Source: Heligmosomoides polygyrus polygyrus
Lineage: Eukaryota; Nematoda; Chromadorea; Rhabditida; Heligmosomidae
Assembly: GCA_947396885.1 (NCBI GenBank)
Contig: OX377204.1
Span: 49,773,139-49,837,138, forward strand
DNA: 64,000 nt
Reading direction: 5' to 3'
Shown: positions 54,411-64,000 of the stretch, one piece after another
Position numbering within the stretch: the stretch's first letter is position 1
Layout of the letters: every line of letters starts with the position of its first letter
Position numbers and translations under genes: made by a program
Notes under the pieces: generated by a model
Seen by the model: only the letters and a program-made list of their open reading frames with translations
Database searches by the model: none
Told to the model about the DNA's origin: nothing

Positions 54411-55400
54411 CAATTTCTGGACCGCCGCCGAGCGCTGGGCTCAGGTGGAGTCCTAACTCCAGTCTCGTAATTCGACTGGGTGCAGAAAGGGTAAATATCG
54501 ACCAAGTCGGATTTCAGCCGGATTATACCGTTAGGGAGCTGTTGATGCCGCCAACCTCACCAACGTTTAAGCTTGAGAAAGAAAATAGAAAATAAGAAAA
54601 TAGACATTTTCTGAGATATGAGCGGCATGGAATGCGCCATGCACCTTTCCGAAATGTCGCGTTCTACACTCGATTGATTGTATTCTGCCTGAATACTTGT
54701 TTTAATTTCTTCACAAAGTTACTGTTTCGACTGATTTGCGATCCTCTCATAATTCTCAAGTTCTCAAGTTAGCTCAAGTTTTAATGAAAACACACTACTT
54801 ATTGCGAAAAATGCAGGGTATCCCAAGAAGTTCAGGTATTATTTGAAAGACTCCAACATTGCTGCTAGTGAGGCTTTTGAAGATGTTTAAGACATATACG
54901 AAAGCACAGTGTAACGAGATTTCTGTGGCTTGCGAACAGTCAAGATTGCGCCATTCATCCATCTGGAAACTTGCATTTTAGGATTGATTGATTGTGCATG
55001 GGCTGAATGCTTGCTACAATGATGTTACTACTTGGCCAGAATTATTTTATCCTTTTTCTTTGCCCAGTACCTGTATACCGATTAGCCTCCCCATTAAACT
55101 TGAACGTTGCTTCATACTCCACAGAATCCGTTTCGGAAAATGGGGCTCCTGCTTTCATTTAAATTGTGCAAATAATAAACATGCATGTCACTTATCTTTC
55201 ACGTGATTGTGAAGTTCTAAACGTTAAAAAAGCACAGCACAATTTAATCTGGATATATAGAAGAAGATTGTAACAAGCATTTAGCCCAATGCACAATCAA
55301 CCGAGTCTGAAATGCAAAGTTTCAGGCGGCATTCCATGCCGCTTATGCGTCAGAAATTTCTATTCATATAAGCTAGCTACAAAGGCGGAAGAAACTTCAG
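54411..55400. other. No recognisable gene; short tRNA-like relic near 54420-54480
   Basis: GCCGCCGAGC-CTGGGCTCA at 54424 resembles 59850-59880, where a GAGTTCAAGTCCC box B-like word follows. This may be an old SINE. The remainder is AT-rich and holds nothing I recognise. Confidence 0.35.
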
Positions 55401-55404
55401 GCGC

Positions 55405-57420
55405 TAAGTCCGTCGCCCTAAAACGGCAGCTCGGGTTAAGGCAGTATAGGCAGCTGGGAGTTGTGATCACGTCAGTGTGAAGAACCTTTACTATTCTGCT
55501 CGTATACGCACTTTTAGGTCGTTAGCTCTCCGCTTTCCCCGAGGAGTGATCGACCGAAATCGGAAAAAATCCTATCACACAAGCCTAACCTCCATACTCG
55601 CGTCTCTGTAACGTTGTCCGTTCTTGAGCTATATCGCTGTTTTTTGTTTTGAGTGCTTCTAGACATTCTTGCTGACTACGAAACCCACAAGCCATAGTCG
55701 AAAGGATTCAAACGGGACAGAGTTATTGCGCTCTAAACGCGCCCGCGCGTGCAATTTGGCACAGCAATGGTCGATGTTCTCCGCGCTCTCACTCGCTCAG
55801 ATTACAGTCTTCGCTACAATAAGTAACACTGCTCAATTCAGCACGAAACGTTCTATCGATTGGCGCCCAACTTGGCGAAATTCAAAAGCATCGATTTTCA
55901 ATGACGTCATCGTCCGTCTGCCGCGGCCTCGAGCAGCCTCGTCCTCGATGCGAAATTGTCAAAAATGGATATCCCCAGAACTGGTCGACATTGATACCGT
56001 TCGATAAGGCTTATCGTTATGAAGAGACTGGTATTATTGTTAAATGTCAAGACTCAAACATGGGTGAGCAAGGGCGGAAAAAACTTCAACCTCTAAGGCC
56101 TATGGTATAGCCCCGCGGAATTATTTGCGGAACGGGAATAATCTAGTCGGGACCCAACGCGCGCCCAATAGCCGCATTCCGCAACACCCATTTTCCGCGG
56201 ATCGTCGGCGGTGGTTGGTGGACGGGCTGGTATACTTCCCGCCCACGGGACGACCCCGCCGACCGACAACATACCGCAGTGCAATGCACCGCGGGAGGCT
56301 GTCGATCAGCATTATCAAAAACGTTATCAAAAAATAAACGGGATCCAACGCGAAAGCGACCGATTCCGTAAAGTTGAAACGTTCCTAGTTCACGGAATGA
56401 TAAGCGCGCTCCAATGCGCTTATCATTCAGTGTCGGCCGCCGACCATACTGGTAGACGACCGCCTTCCGCGGTGCACTTTCCGTCCGCGGACGTCCCGCG
56501 GGTACTCCCGCGGGACGATACTAAGTCAGTCGCCGTAAAACGACAGCTCGGGCTAGGCAGTGTAGGCAGCTGGGAGTTGTGAGCATGTCAGTGTGAAGAG
56601 CATTTACTATTCTGCTCGCATACGCACATTTAGTCCGTTAGCTCTCCGCTTTCCCCCAGCAGGGATCGACCGAAATCGGAAACAGTCCTCTCACACAAGC
56701 CTAACCTCCATATTCGCGCCGCTGTAACGTTGTCCGTTCTTGAGCTACATCGCTTCAGAGCGCTACTATACATTCTTACTGACTACGAAACCCACAAGCT
56801 ATAGTCGAAAGGCAACGGTCGGTGTTCTCCGCGCCCTCACTCGCTCAGATTAGAGTTTTCGCTACACTAAGTAACACCGTTCAATTCACCGTCAAAAGCT
56901 CTATCGAACGGTGCCCAACTTGGCCAAGTTCGAAAATAGTGATTTTCGATAACGTCTGTGTGGGCTTCCGTTGCCTCTGACACAAAATTATTTAATAATC
57001 CGTTTATTCGTAATTGTACAACTAAAGGCGAGCTAGCAGGGTGGAGGAACTCAACAAGACTCCGACCGCGAGGGCGGTCCTTCTAGAATACAAAGGAGAC
57101 GTCTTGTACTTTCTGTTTTCAAAGAAGAAGACACTGTAGGCGAACTGTGAATGCACTATTTTTTGTCCGTCTGAGGTCTCGCGGGTGACAACTCATGAAA
57201 AAGTAGCGGCAGCTGGTGCTTGCCGCGACAACGTCATCGTCAGCGCAGCCTAGGGCACCTTCGTCCTCGATGGGAAATTGTCAAAAAATTGATTTTTCCG
57301 AAACTGAACGGTATTGACACCATTCGATAGCGGTTTTTGTGGTGAACAGAATAGTGTTATTGGAAGTATCGAAAACTCAGACATGGGCGAGCAAGGGCGG
57401 AAGATTTTTTTAAAGGTTTG
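55405..57420. repeat. Tandem duplication of an approximately 1.1-kb unit
   Basis: Unit 1 (55405-56524) and unit 2 (56525-57420) share GCAGCTGGGAGTTGTGA, CTCTCCGCTTTCCCC and CGTTGTCCGTTCTTGAGCTA. They also share CTGACTACGAAACCCACAAG, TCCTCGATG(C/G)GAAATTGTC and GACA(T/C)C/GATTCGATA-like parts. Unit 1 has an extra GC-rich insert at 56105-56520; unit 2 has its own extra part at 57000-57190. No protein domain was found. Confidence 0.75.
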
Positions 57421-58032
57421 AGAACATGGAATTGGCTGACAATTGCTGGACCTGAGGTAAAGCATTTAACTTCCCATGATAAGTGAGCTAGTTCCTTCGT
57501 GATATTTGCTGCTAACTAGGAATTGAAGGCTAAACTTTGAAGAAACCATATCATAGTATAAACAGGCCAACACTTCAAACTAAAACTTCGCAGTGTCTAC
57601 TATCAAAATGATGGCCACGCTCTACAAACCACAGATCTGATAAAGAAATTTTGTAATGGGATGCTCAATTAAACTCTTTAGCTCTATAAAGATGGACGAG
57701 TGGCGCTCGTGGAGGGGTTGTAAATCAACTAGCGAGCGTTTGAGAGGACGAGCTCCATAACTAGGTCAAGAGTATCCAATTCACAGCTCATGCAGGTAGC
57801 TGGATTGGTAGGAGGGAGGTGAATCTAATGATGTAATTTAATTTTCATATAATTGAATTTAAACGAAGTTATGGTACTGCGACGGTTCGCGACGGAAAAA
57901 TCTGTCGCAAAGCGTCGATTGTTCGCGAATTAGGAGAGGTATTGTATCACTGCGCCACCCAGTCCAGCATCTTCCGCTGCCGTGGTAAACTCGCTCTACG
58001 GATCCTTAACCATTACACCCTCCTACTCGTTT

Positions 58033-58522
58033 AGTGTACCTCAAGGCAGATTATCACCGATTTTGTTCAAATTTATACCCATGAATTAAGTAAAAATATG
58101 ACGGATAACGGATTTAGGTGTGCAGCTTTTGCTGATGATTTTAGGCTATATATCTCCGTGAGCTTTGCGTCAGAGAAATAAAAATTGCAAAAAGCTCTCA
58201 ATGATGTCAGCGAACGGTCATTGGAATGGAATTTCCCGATATCGAAGGGAAAGGCAAAAATCCTACATCCTATCAATTGATTATTGACTCAAAATACACA
58301 GTTGGAGATTATGAACTTCAGCAAGTGGAAAAAATTATTGACCTTGGATTTCTGATACGAAGTGATCTGTTTCGTTCCGATGCTGTTTGTATTTCGATGC
58401 TCGTTGCACAAAACTAGCACAAAAAGCCGCAATCATGATGCACAACATCTTCCGAGGTCTTTTGGCTAGCAATCCCCTCATTTTGTTGCAGGCGTACAAA
58501 GGTTATGTTAGACTGTTATTTA
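58033..58522 (+). pseudogene. LINE-B, RT part right of the nested insertion
   Basis: Resumes at SVPQGRLSPILFKFIP and continues FRCAAFADDFRLYI (FADD box), WNFPISKGKAKIL, LGFLIRSDLF and, after a shift, KAAIMMHNIFRGLL and LLQAYKGYVRLLF. It breaks off near 58522. Confidence 0.8.
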
Positions 58523-59001
58523 GAATTTAGAATAGAATTAGAAAATTAGGAAAAAATTAGAATACAAGTGCTTTGACACGCCTAACGACGTGTCTCGCAC
58601 ATGCGCGCTTCGCGCGGCCTTACCCTGTCCTACGAAAAGTAATATCTGTAAAACATAAAATTCGCTAACATCTAGGTTTTGCTGCGTACATTATCGGCGT
58701 GAACCCGTTCACTACTTTCGTCATAAGAGTTCTCAGGACCGTCCTGTAACGTCATTAGTTTGTGCTGCTTAGAACTTCTGTCCCTCAGGTTGCTACTTTG
58801 CAGCCGTTCGCACGGATTCAGACCCTTGTTACGTGTCGAAGAGGACTCTTCTTGCACGACGTGGGGAACACTTCCACTTAATCCAGAAGTTCAGAAATGC
58901 GCATTTGCCGCTGTGTCAAGCAGAAAGAGGTTGCGCAGATGGTATATTTCTTGTTCTCTGCATTGATTCCCCTAAAGCTTCCTTCTTGCTGGTTCCTCGT
59001 T
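58523..59001. other. No gene; dispersed repeat at 58565-58625
   Basis: 58565-58625 is the inverse of 25770-25830. The rest shows no feature. Confidence 0.45.
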
Positions 59002-59004
59002 CTG

Positions 59005-59113
59005 GGGCCGAATTCATCAACGACTTACAGCAATTTAACAGAGAAAATTACAGCCGAAACCCCTGATAGCGTGCCATATCAAGCGATATGGTGGGTGATA
59101 AGCCGCATTATCT
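59005..59113. mobile_element. Half copy of MITE family M1/M2
   Basis: GGGCCGAATTCATCAACGAC with CTG before it (59002-59004) matches M1 and M2. The internal CATATCAAGCGATATGGTG part is present, but the right half is missing. Confidence 0.7.
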
Positions 59114-60489
59114 GACGATGAGCCTATTTTAAGTGCATAAATCAGCAATGTTTCAGTATGGTCATAAAGAGATCCTTCCATCTACCTAGGTGGGCTTTCA
59201 TTTTGTTGATAGGAAAAGTTTATGTTTGCGTGAAGTTTTCAACTAGTCAAAGGTAAAACAATTTCTTGAGCTTTTTTATTGGAGAAAACAGACATACGTT
59301 CGCGTCGCAGCTTCATAGAAGTACCATTTTCCATTTTCACCAGCAAGCAAGTGAAAACCGCAGAGGAGTGCATGTATATATCTTTGTATCATTTTTTGTA
59401 ATGAAATTGTAATGTCCGTTTTGCACGATTTGAAATAGGCATAAATAGGTATTTTTAAATAGACGATTCGCATTCGATTCTTTCATTGTAATCATTTTTA
59501 TGACAAAAGAATCGTAGATTTTATAAATTTGTGTTGCAGTGATGTCCGAGCACACGTTTGGAAATCACTGTGCCTGATAGTCTTTATATAGGCTATTTAT
59601 GGTGAAAAACTGTTTTTATGGAACGTGTTTGAATTTCGGTTACTGCAAAACGGCCTAGAAGTGTTTCTAGAATTTTAGAATGAGTTAGTACAATGAAATC
59701 ATCTCAAAAATGAATGAGCCGAGGCTGCACATGCGACACATCTCAAAAGATCGATTTGCGTCGCCTTTATTGCTGCAATGGGGGGGGGTGCACTGCCACT
59801 GGATATCGCACCGATGTGTGAACCGAGCTGAGGTCGCCCACGACTCAGCCGCCGAGCACAGGGCTCACACCGAGTTCAAGTCCCACTCTCAGATCCAAAT
59901 GTGTGCGGAACGGGTGAATTATCGACCATCTCCTTTCTAAGCCATTTTGTAAACGCTGTTTCTGCGGCGAAAATTGCTAACCAAACAATTTTCTCATTCA
60001 AGAACAAACTGAGGATTAAGTTGAAGAAACCGAGAGAAAATACCAAATTTGGACAGCAGTGAAGGCCACAAAGTAACCGCTTCGGGCAGAGCCAGTCTTA
60101 TCAACTGCTGGACTTGGAATACTGACAATACTGCCGGCCATGGAAAACAGCATGGAAAACTCACCTCACTCCGGCGCAGGCAGGCGATGACGTGTCCAAC
60201 CGCTTGCGCGCGAAATCGATGCGCTCCGCAACCACGCACGCGAATTCAGATCAGCGCCGTTCGCCTGTAGACAGGCGTTAGTCCTATTACCCGCCTGTGT
60301 TGCCGTCTTCTCTGTGACGTCAAGGCTATTGATAGGGTCGGATCTCCTGCGATAGAGTTCTCGAGTCCTTCTTTTTTTCCGGGACCGAAGAAAAAAAGAT
60401 TTCCTCCTTTCGCTGAAGGCTATCGATTGACTGGAATCGTCCTGAGAAGCTGTATTCCGCCGTCGCTTCTTGCCTTTTTCAACTTTTTG
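59114..60489. other. No recognisable gene; possible SINE relic at 59820-59935
   Basis: 59840-59890 carries GAGTTCAAGTCCC, close to box B, preceded by CAGCCGCCGAGCAC. Nothing else is supportable. 60300-60489 grades into the RTE leader. Confidence 0.35.
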
Positions 60490-61930
60490 TGCGGCTGTCC
60501 CACTGGTATCCTCCCTGCTTTTATCTGAGTACAAGAACGAAACGTGAAGCAAATGCGACCATGCACCTCCCAGAGACGCAGGTGGGATGCAGGGGATGGA
60601 CTCCTTGCTTCTGCTGTGTCGGGTCGACGCGTTCCTTGTGCGTGGGAGCGGCATGCTCATGCACAGTGTACGTGAATGTGTTTGCGGCTGTGCGGATTGT
60701 AACTGTGTCGGAACGGCTAAAAGCTTTTGCTCGATAGACTGGGAGTACATGTAAGGCGATTCGTGGCCGTCTTAAGTCTCGTTCCGTCCCATCGGGCAGT
60801 CTGGCAGTTCCACGCCCGCACGACAGAGGCTGACTAAATACTCGTACTCCAGTCAAACACAGCAACACTGAAGGGTCTCATTTCTTTGACCCTAAAAGAA
60901 CCCTCCTTTCTGCAGCGATAGGAAAGACGAGTACCTTCGGAGAGGCTGCTAAAACCTCAGGGCCTAACCAAGCTGCGCAAAATGAGGACTAGGATGACAA
61001 TATTTGCTTACAACGCCCGCACGCTCGCATCGGAAGCATCCGTTGAGGACCTGATGATGCAAGCCAGCATGATCATGCACGATGTCATCGGACTGGTCGA
61101 GACGAGAAGACACCACCCCTACACGCCGCCTACGACTTTGGAGAGTTCCTCGCAACATGCGACAACAGGGGACTAGGCTGCGTTGGTGTCCTCGTAAACA
61201 CCTTGGCATTGAACATCGATTCGTACGAGTCTCTGACAGGCGGAATCGGACGTCTGCGACTGAGCCGATGTGGAGCCGCACCAACCTTGACCGTGTTGCG
61301 TATGCTCCATCATCAGACTACGGCAACGAAGAGGTCGAAGCCTTCAAGTGGAGCTGGAGAAGTTGTACAAAGAAGATCGCACCTTCCACAAGATGATCAT
61401 CGGCGATTTCAACGCCAAGATCGGGCCACGAAGGTCGCCGGAAGGACATCACATCGGAACCCATAGTTTGGAGTGGAACAAGCAAGGTGAAAGGCTGTGT
61501 GAGTTCATCATATCGACCAAGACCATCCATAGAAACTCACAGTTCCTGATGCATCCCTACGAGACCTGGGAGTCCCCCGGTAGCCAGCTCCACAACGAGA
61601 TCGACGACATCATCCTCAACCGCAAGTATTGCCTAACCGACGTCTCCCTTGCCCTAAGCTCTTCATGGGACGAACCACCGCCTCGTTCGCGCGAGGTTCC
61701 GTTTTTCACCAACTGGGACCTTTACATCTCTTGCCCGCCTTGGGAAGATAAACGTCATGGCCAACGTTGACATGAACTGCAACCGCTTCCTGCAACATTT
61801 CCACGACGGTCTATTGGCGCACTCTGGAATGCGATAAGGAACAAAAGGAGGGCCTACTGCCGCCCACTTGAACAACTGCAGCGGACTTGGTTCGAAATTA
61901 GATTCATTGCTATCCAAATACGATTGCGCA
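60490..61930 (+). pseudogene. RTE relic R7: leader, endonuclease, then 3' end (RT deleted)
   Basis: The leader occupies 60490-60980. The endonuclease begins MRTRMTIFAYNARTLASEAS, VEDLMMQASMIMHDVIGLVE, then VLRMLHHQ-like, MELEKLYKEDRTFHKMIIGD, FNAKIGPRRSPEGHHIGTHS, WESPGSQLHNEIDDIILNRK and a TNWDLY part. At about 61790 it jumps to the RTE C-terminus (ALWNAIRNKRRAYCRPLEQL), skipping the linker and RT. The tail is ATAAAATGAATATAAG. It is an internally deleted copy, a plausible non-autonomous form. Confidence 0.85.
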
Positions 61931-62983
61931 ACTAAATACTGATAAGAAAGTTAAATTATTAATAAAATGAATATAAGTAGAAATTTGCGATAGCCGTGGA
62001 GCATGGGTTTCCCCTGTGTGGTTCTCCTTGCTGCTACCCCATCTCCTGGTCCCACCTCCTGGTCCCTTCCCTTATTATCCTATTGAACCCCTCTCTTACT
62101 GGTCTTATTTACTGGTTTCCCGCAGAAAGGGGAAAGTCAGCGACGCGTGGCCAAGAGCTTCTGCATACAACGGACTTTACGCTGAGAACGACGGCGGAGA
62201 CGGTCCGACGACGAAGAACGGCCCTTCAACATGCTCTTCAAAACGGAACGATCAGTTCTAGCTTCACACAGAGCACTTCGACAACATAGCCTTGGTTCCA
62301 CAGGTTGGCGGTCATCGATGTACACCGCGCGGCTAAGAGTCAGACACCTAGAGAGCGAGCTTGGCGAAACATTTATGGGACTGAACTCTCACATTTGGTA
62401 GGAAAAGCCTGTTTTTCTCCAAATTGACTCAACTATGAGCAGTTCCGTGATGTATTTGCATAGGTAGGGCTGGTCCAGGATAACTTCTCAGTGTTACAGA
62501 AGAGCTATCATATTGACTACTCATGATGTCTAGAAGATACTTGAGCCTTAACAATCTGAGGAGCTTTTGCGCACCCGGCTGGTTCAGGAACACCTAGGTC
62601 AACTAAGCCTTCCCTCCCACAAGGTCAACGAATTGCTACCAGAGTTGTGGGTATCATGCGAAATCAGTGTGTCGTGAAGAACTGTACCGCATGGCGCACT
62701 CCTCGAATGAATTGAATAACGTCAACGTTTGCCCTAATACATTCCTTTGTTTACATCAGTTGGTCGATTTCAAAACCACCATTCCTTGAATTATTTCGCG
62801 AACAAATTATTAGAATTTTTCGCTTCGTCAAATACTGTAAGCCGGAATCCCTTCAAATGGAGTGTTTCGAGGCGAAGGAGTATAAAGGGCTGGCGCACTC
62901 GGCAGCTGCGGCAGCAGCAGCGGCGGTGGGCCAATGCTTAAGCGTAGATGCATCGATTTGGCGGGAATAGATGTCCCTATGCC
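61931..62983. other. No recognisable gene
   Basis: 62035-62125 has CTGGTCCC-type words like the minisatellite at 52960. 62870-62960 is GC-rich and resembles decayed Harbinger-type subterminal sequence (GAGTATAAAGGGCTGG). Nothing else is supportable. Confidence 0.35.
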
Positions 62984-62986
62984 TAA

Positions 62987-63127
62987 GGCCCCCACACACT
63001 TCTGCGGCAACGCCGCGGCCCTATCCTTAATAACAGGGCAGAGACGCAAAGCTCGCTGCCGGCGGCGTCCCTGCCCTATCCTTAACCATAGCGGCGACCG
63101 GCGTTGCCGCATAAGTGTGTGGGGGCC
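62987..63127. mobile_element. Harbinger-type MITE H5 (141 bp)
   Basis: The tips GGCCCCCACACACTTCTGCG and an inverse with one difference are flanked by TAA (62984-62986) and TCA (63128-63130). Inner arms CGGCAACGCCG/CGGCGTTGCCG are inverted. CCCTATCCTTAA is repeated inside. Confidence 0.75.
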
Positions 63128-63439
63128 TCAATGTTAGTGGTGGGTATCCTGTGGGGACGGACAAATTCGCTCTTAAGACTGGGGCCGAAGTCGTCCGCTT
63201 AACCTATGGTTGAAACTGGTGAGTGCGGTAGTGAATTGAATCCCCTGCAATGTTAACGATACTGAAAGACCCTTTATTTTGTAAGATGTGCAGGTTCAAA
63301 AGTAAAACTGCTGTAAGGTACTCATCATCGAGAATCACTCAGAATTCTCTCTCATGTGACCATTACAGGGCACTGTGCACTAAACGTATCTTTAGCGTGG
63401 TATGTGAAAATTTGGGAATGACTACAGATCTACATTCCC

Positions 63440-63935
63440 TTCCTAGGTTACGGAAGGTGTGGCTGACTAAGGTCGTGGTCACGGATTTCGCCCAAACTCC
63501 AACGTAATACGAAAAACGGATGTTAGATTCGTGACCAGCGCCTCAAATAACCTCACTAGGCGAGGACTGGGTGATATCGATAACTATGACCTCGACACCT
63601 TAGTCACCCGAACCTAACGTAATCTGCCAAATTTTCAAAAATAGATGTCAGGTCTTTAATCAGCACCTTAAGTAACCCCCACCTGGGCGAAGTTTGGTCG
63701 AAATTTCCTTTCGACCTCTTCTCGAGCTCTGGATTCCTGAAAGTATGTGCCATTGTTTCGCTACATCCTTTTTGTTCTATTAGCTGGGAAGCCAAAACAA
63801 AAAGGACATAGCAAAATGATTCATCCCGGTGGAGAAGGTGTCTAAACGGGAAGAGCGAGTCATACAGGAAGAATCCCACCTCTCGTATAGTATAAGTACG
63901 TGTTTCTTTTTTGTCAAGTCGCTAAAACCAAGAAG
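63440..63935. mobile_element. F3-type element fragment with two roughly 125-bp modules
   Basis: Modules with AAAAACGGATGTTAGATTCG (about 63510) and AAAATAGATGTCAGGTC (about 63637) are followed by the tip region GTGTCTAAACGGGAAGAGCG and AGAATCCCACCTCTCGTATAG at 63838-63895. This is the same order as F3 at 41433-41700 but inverted. An 11-base inverted pair, CCTTTTTGTTCTA and CAAAAAGGACA, lies at 63767-63810. Confidence 0.6.
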
Positions 63936-64000
63936 TGTGGTGCCGTCCACCGCAGCGACACGGCATTGCACAGCGATGCCTCACGACGCGCTGTGGAAAC

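Larger units (their letters stand above)
47871..57944. mobile_element. 10-kb DNA element, TA target duplication, about 385-bp TIRs
   Basis: The tips CAATACC...GGTATTG are flanked by TA (47869-47870 and 57945-57946), and the flanks join to rebuild the F1 TIR (CCCTC-TA-CACTGCGCC). The TIRs are 47871-48170 plus 52712-52797 on the left (interrupted by LINE-C) and 57560-57944 on the right, and they are highly similar. A GCGACGG...CCGTCGC hairpin lies near each tip. Without LINE-C the element is about 5.5 kb. Its interior (52798-57559) has tandem repeats but no transposase, so it is non-autonomous. A TA duplication suggests a Tc1/mariner-type mover, which is inference. Confidence 0.8.
46663..58032. 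mobile_element. F1 long-TIR element copy 2, split by the 10-kb TA element
   Basis: The left TIR (46663-46982) matches copy 1: ACAAGGGAACTGTCTGAACG, AGTACTATAGGGAGAATCC, a tRNA-like module at 46850-46905. The centre (46983-47660) is homologous to copy 1 in inverted orientation and includes the relic ORF. The right TIR runs from 47660 to 47870 and resumes at 57945-58032 (CACTGCGCCACCCAGTCC, CATTACACCCTCCTACTCG). The final roughly 95 bp of the right TIR is missing at the junction with LINE-B. Confidence 0.85.

Overview
The window is repeat-dense animal nuclear DNA, most likely from a strongylid nematode of the hookworm type (Ancylostoma/Necator-like). Three things suggest this. The commonest reverse transcriptase relics are two RTE-type retrotransposon lineages whose protein phrases I associate with hookworm gene sets (recognition from memory, not a search). 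CR1/Jockey-type LINEs, Penelope-like elements, mariner, hAT and Harbinger-type elements lie inside one another. The only convincing host gene is an aquaglyceroporin with short exons and nematode-style TTTTAG and TTGTCAG acceptors. There is one 200-N assembly gap (52425-52624). I see no CRISPR array, operon or complete host gene.

Layout, left to right. 1-1500: a 54-bp minisatellite and a degenerate tandem array. 1594-3043: a long-terminal-inverted-repeat (TIR) element, family F2. 3896-5665: a Harbinger-type element. 5740-8000: rearranged RTE pieces facing away from each other around an RTE reverse-transcriptase (RT) segment, with two MITEs. 8539-9494: palindromic elements. 10806-32464: two aquaglyceroporin exons (minus strand) separated by a 21.4-kb intron. 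The intron holds a palindromic mariner, head-to-head RTE copies, TIR element F1 copy 1 with a 126-codon ORF, a chain of three Harbinger-type elements, a tRNA-derived SINE, a CR1 LINE split by a DDE transposon, and a Penelope-like element with a hammerhead ribozyme. 33.8-37.0 kb: a second Penelope relic joined to an RTE-2 relic. 38.9-46.5 kb: CR1 LINEs, a hAT element and an RTE copy.

46.5-58.5 kb is a five-level nest: CR1 LINE-B contains F1 copy 2, which contains a 10-kb element with TA target duplications and about 385-bp TIRs, which contains a nearly full-length CR1 LINE-C, which carries a small Harbinger-type MITE. The right arm of the 10-kb element preserves the pre-insertion site of LINE-C. 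The interior of that element is minisatellites and tandem duplications. 58.5-64 kb holds further RTE, MITE and TIR-element fragments.

Apart from the aquaglyceroporin exons, nearly all coding signal belongs to mobile elements, mostly broken by stops, frameshifts and insertions. Two patterns recur. Long-TIR families F1 and F2 (F3 shares their end sequence) are related at their tips, and F1 and F2 carry tRNA-like Pol III box A/box B modules inside both inverted repeats. A roughly 120-bp sequence module is shared by otherwise different elements.
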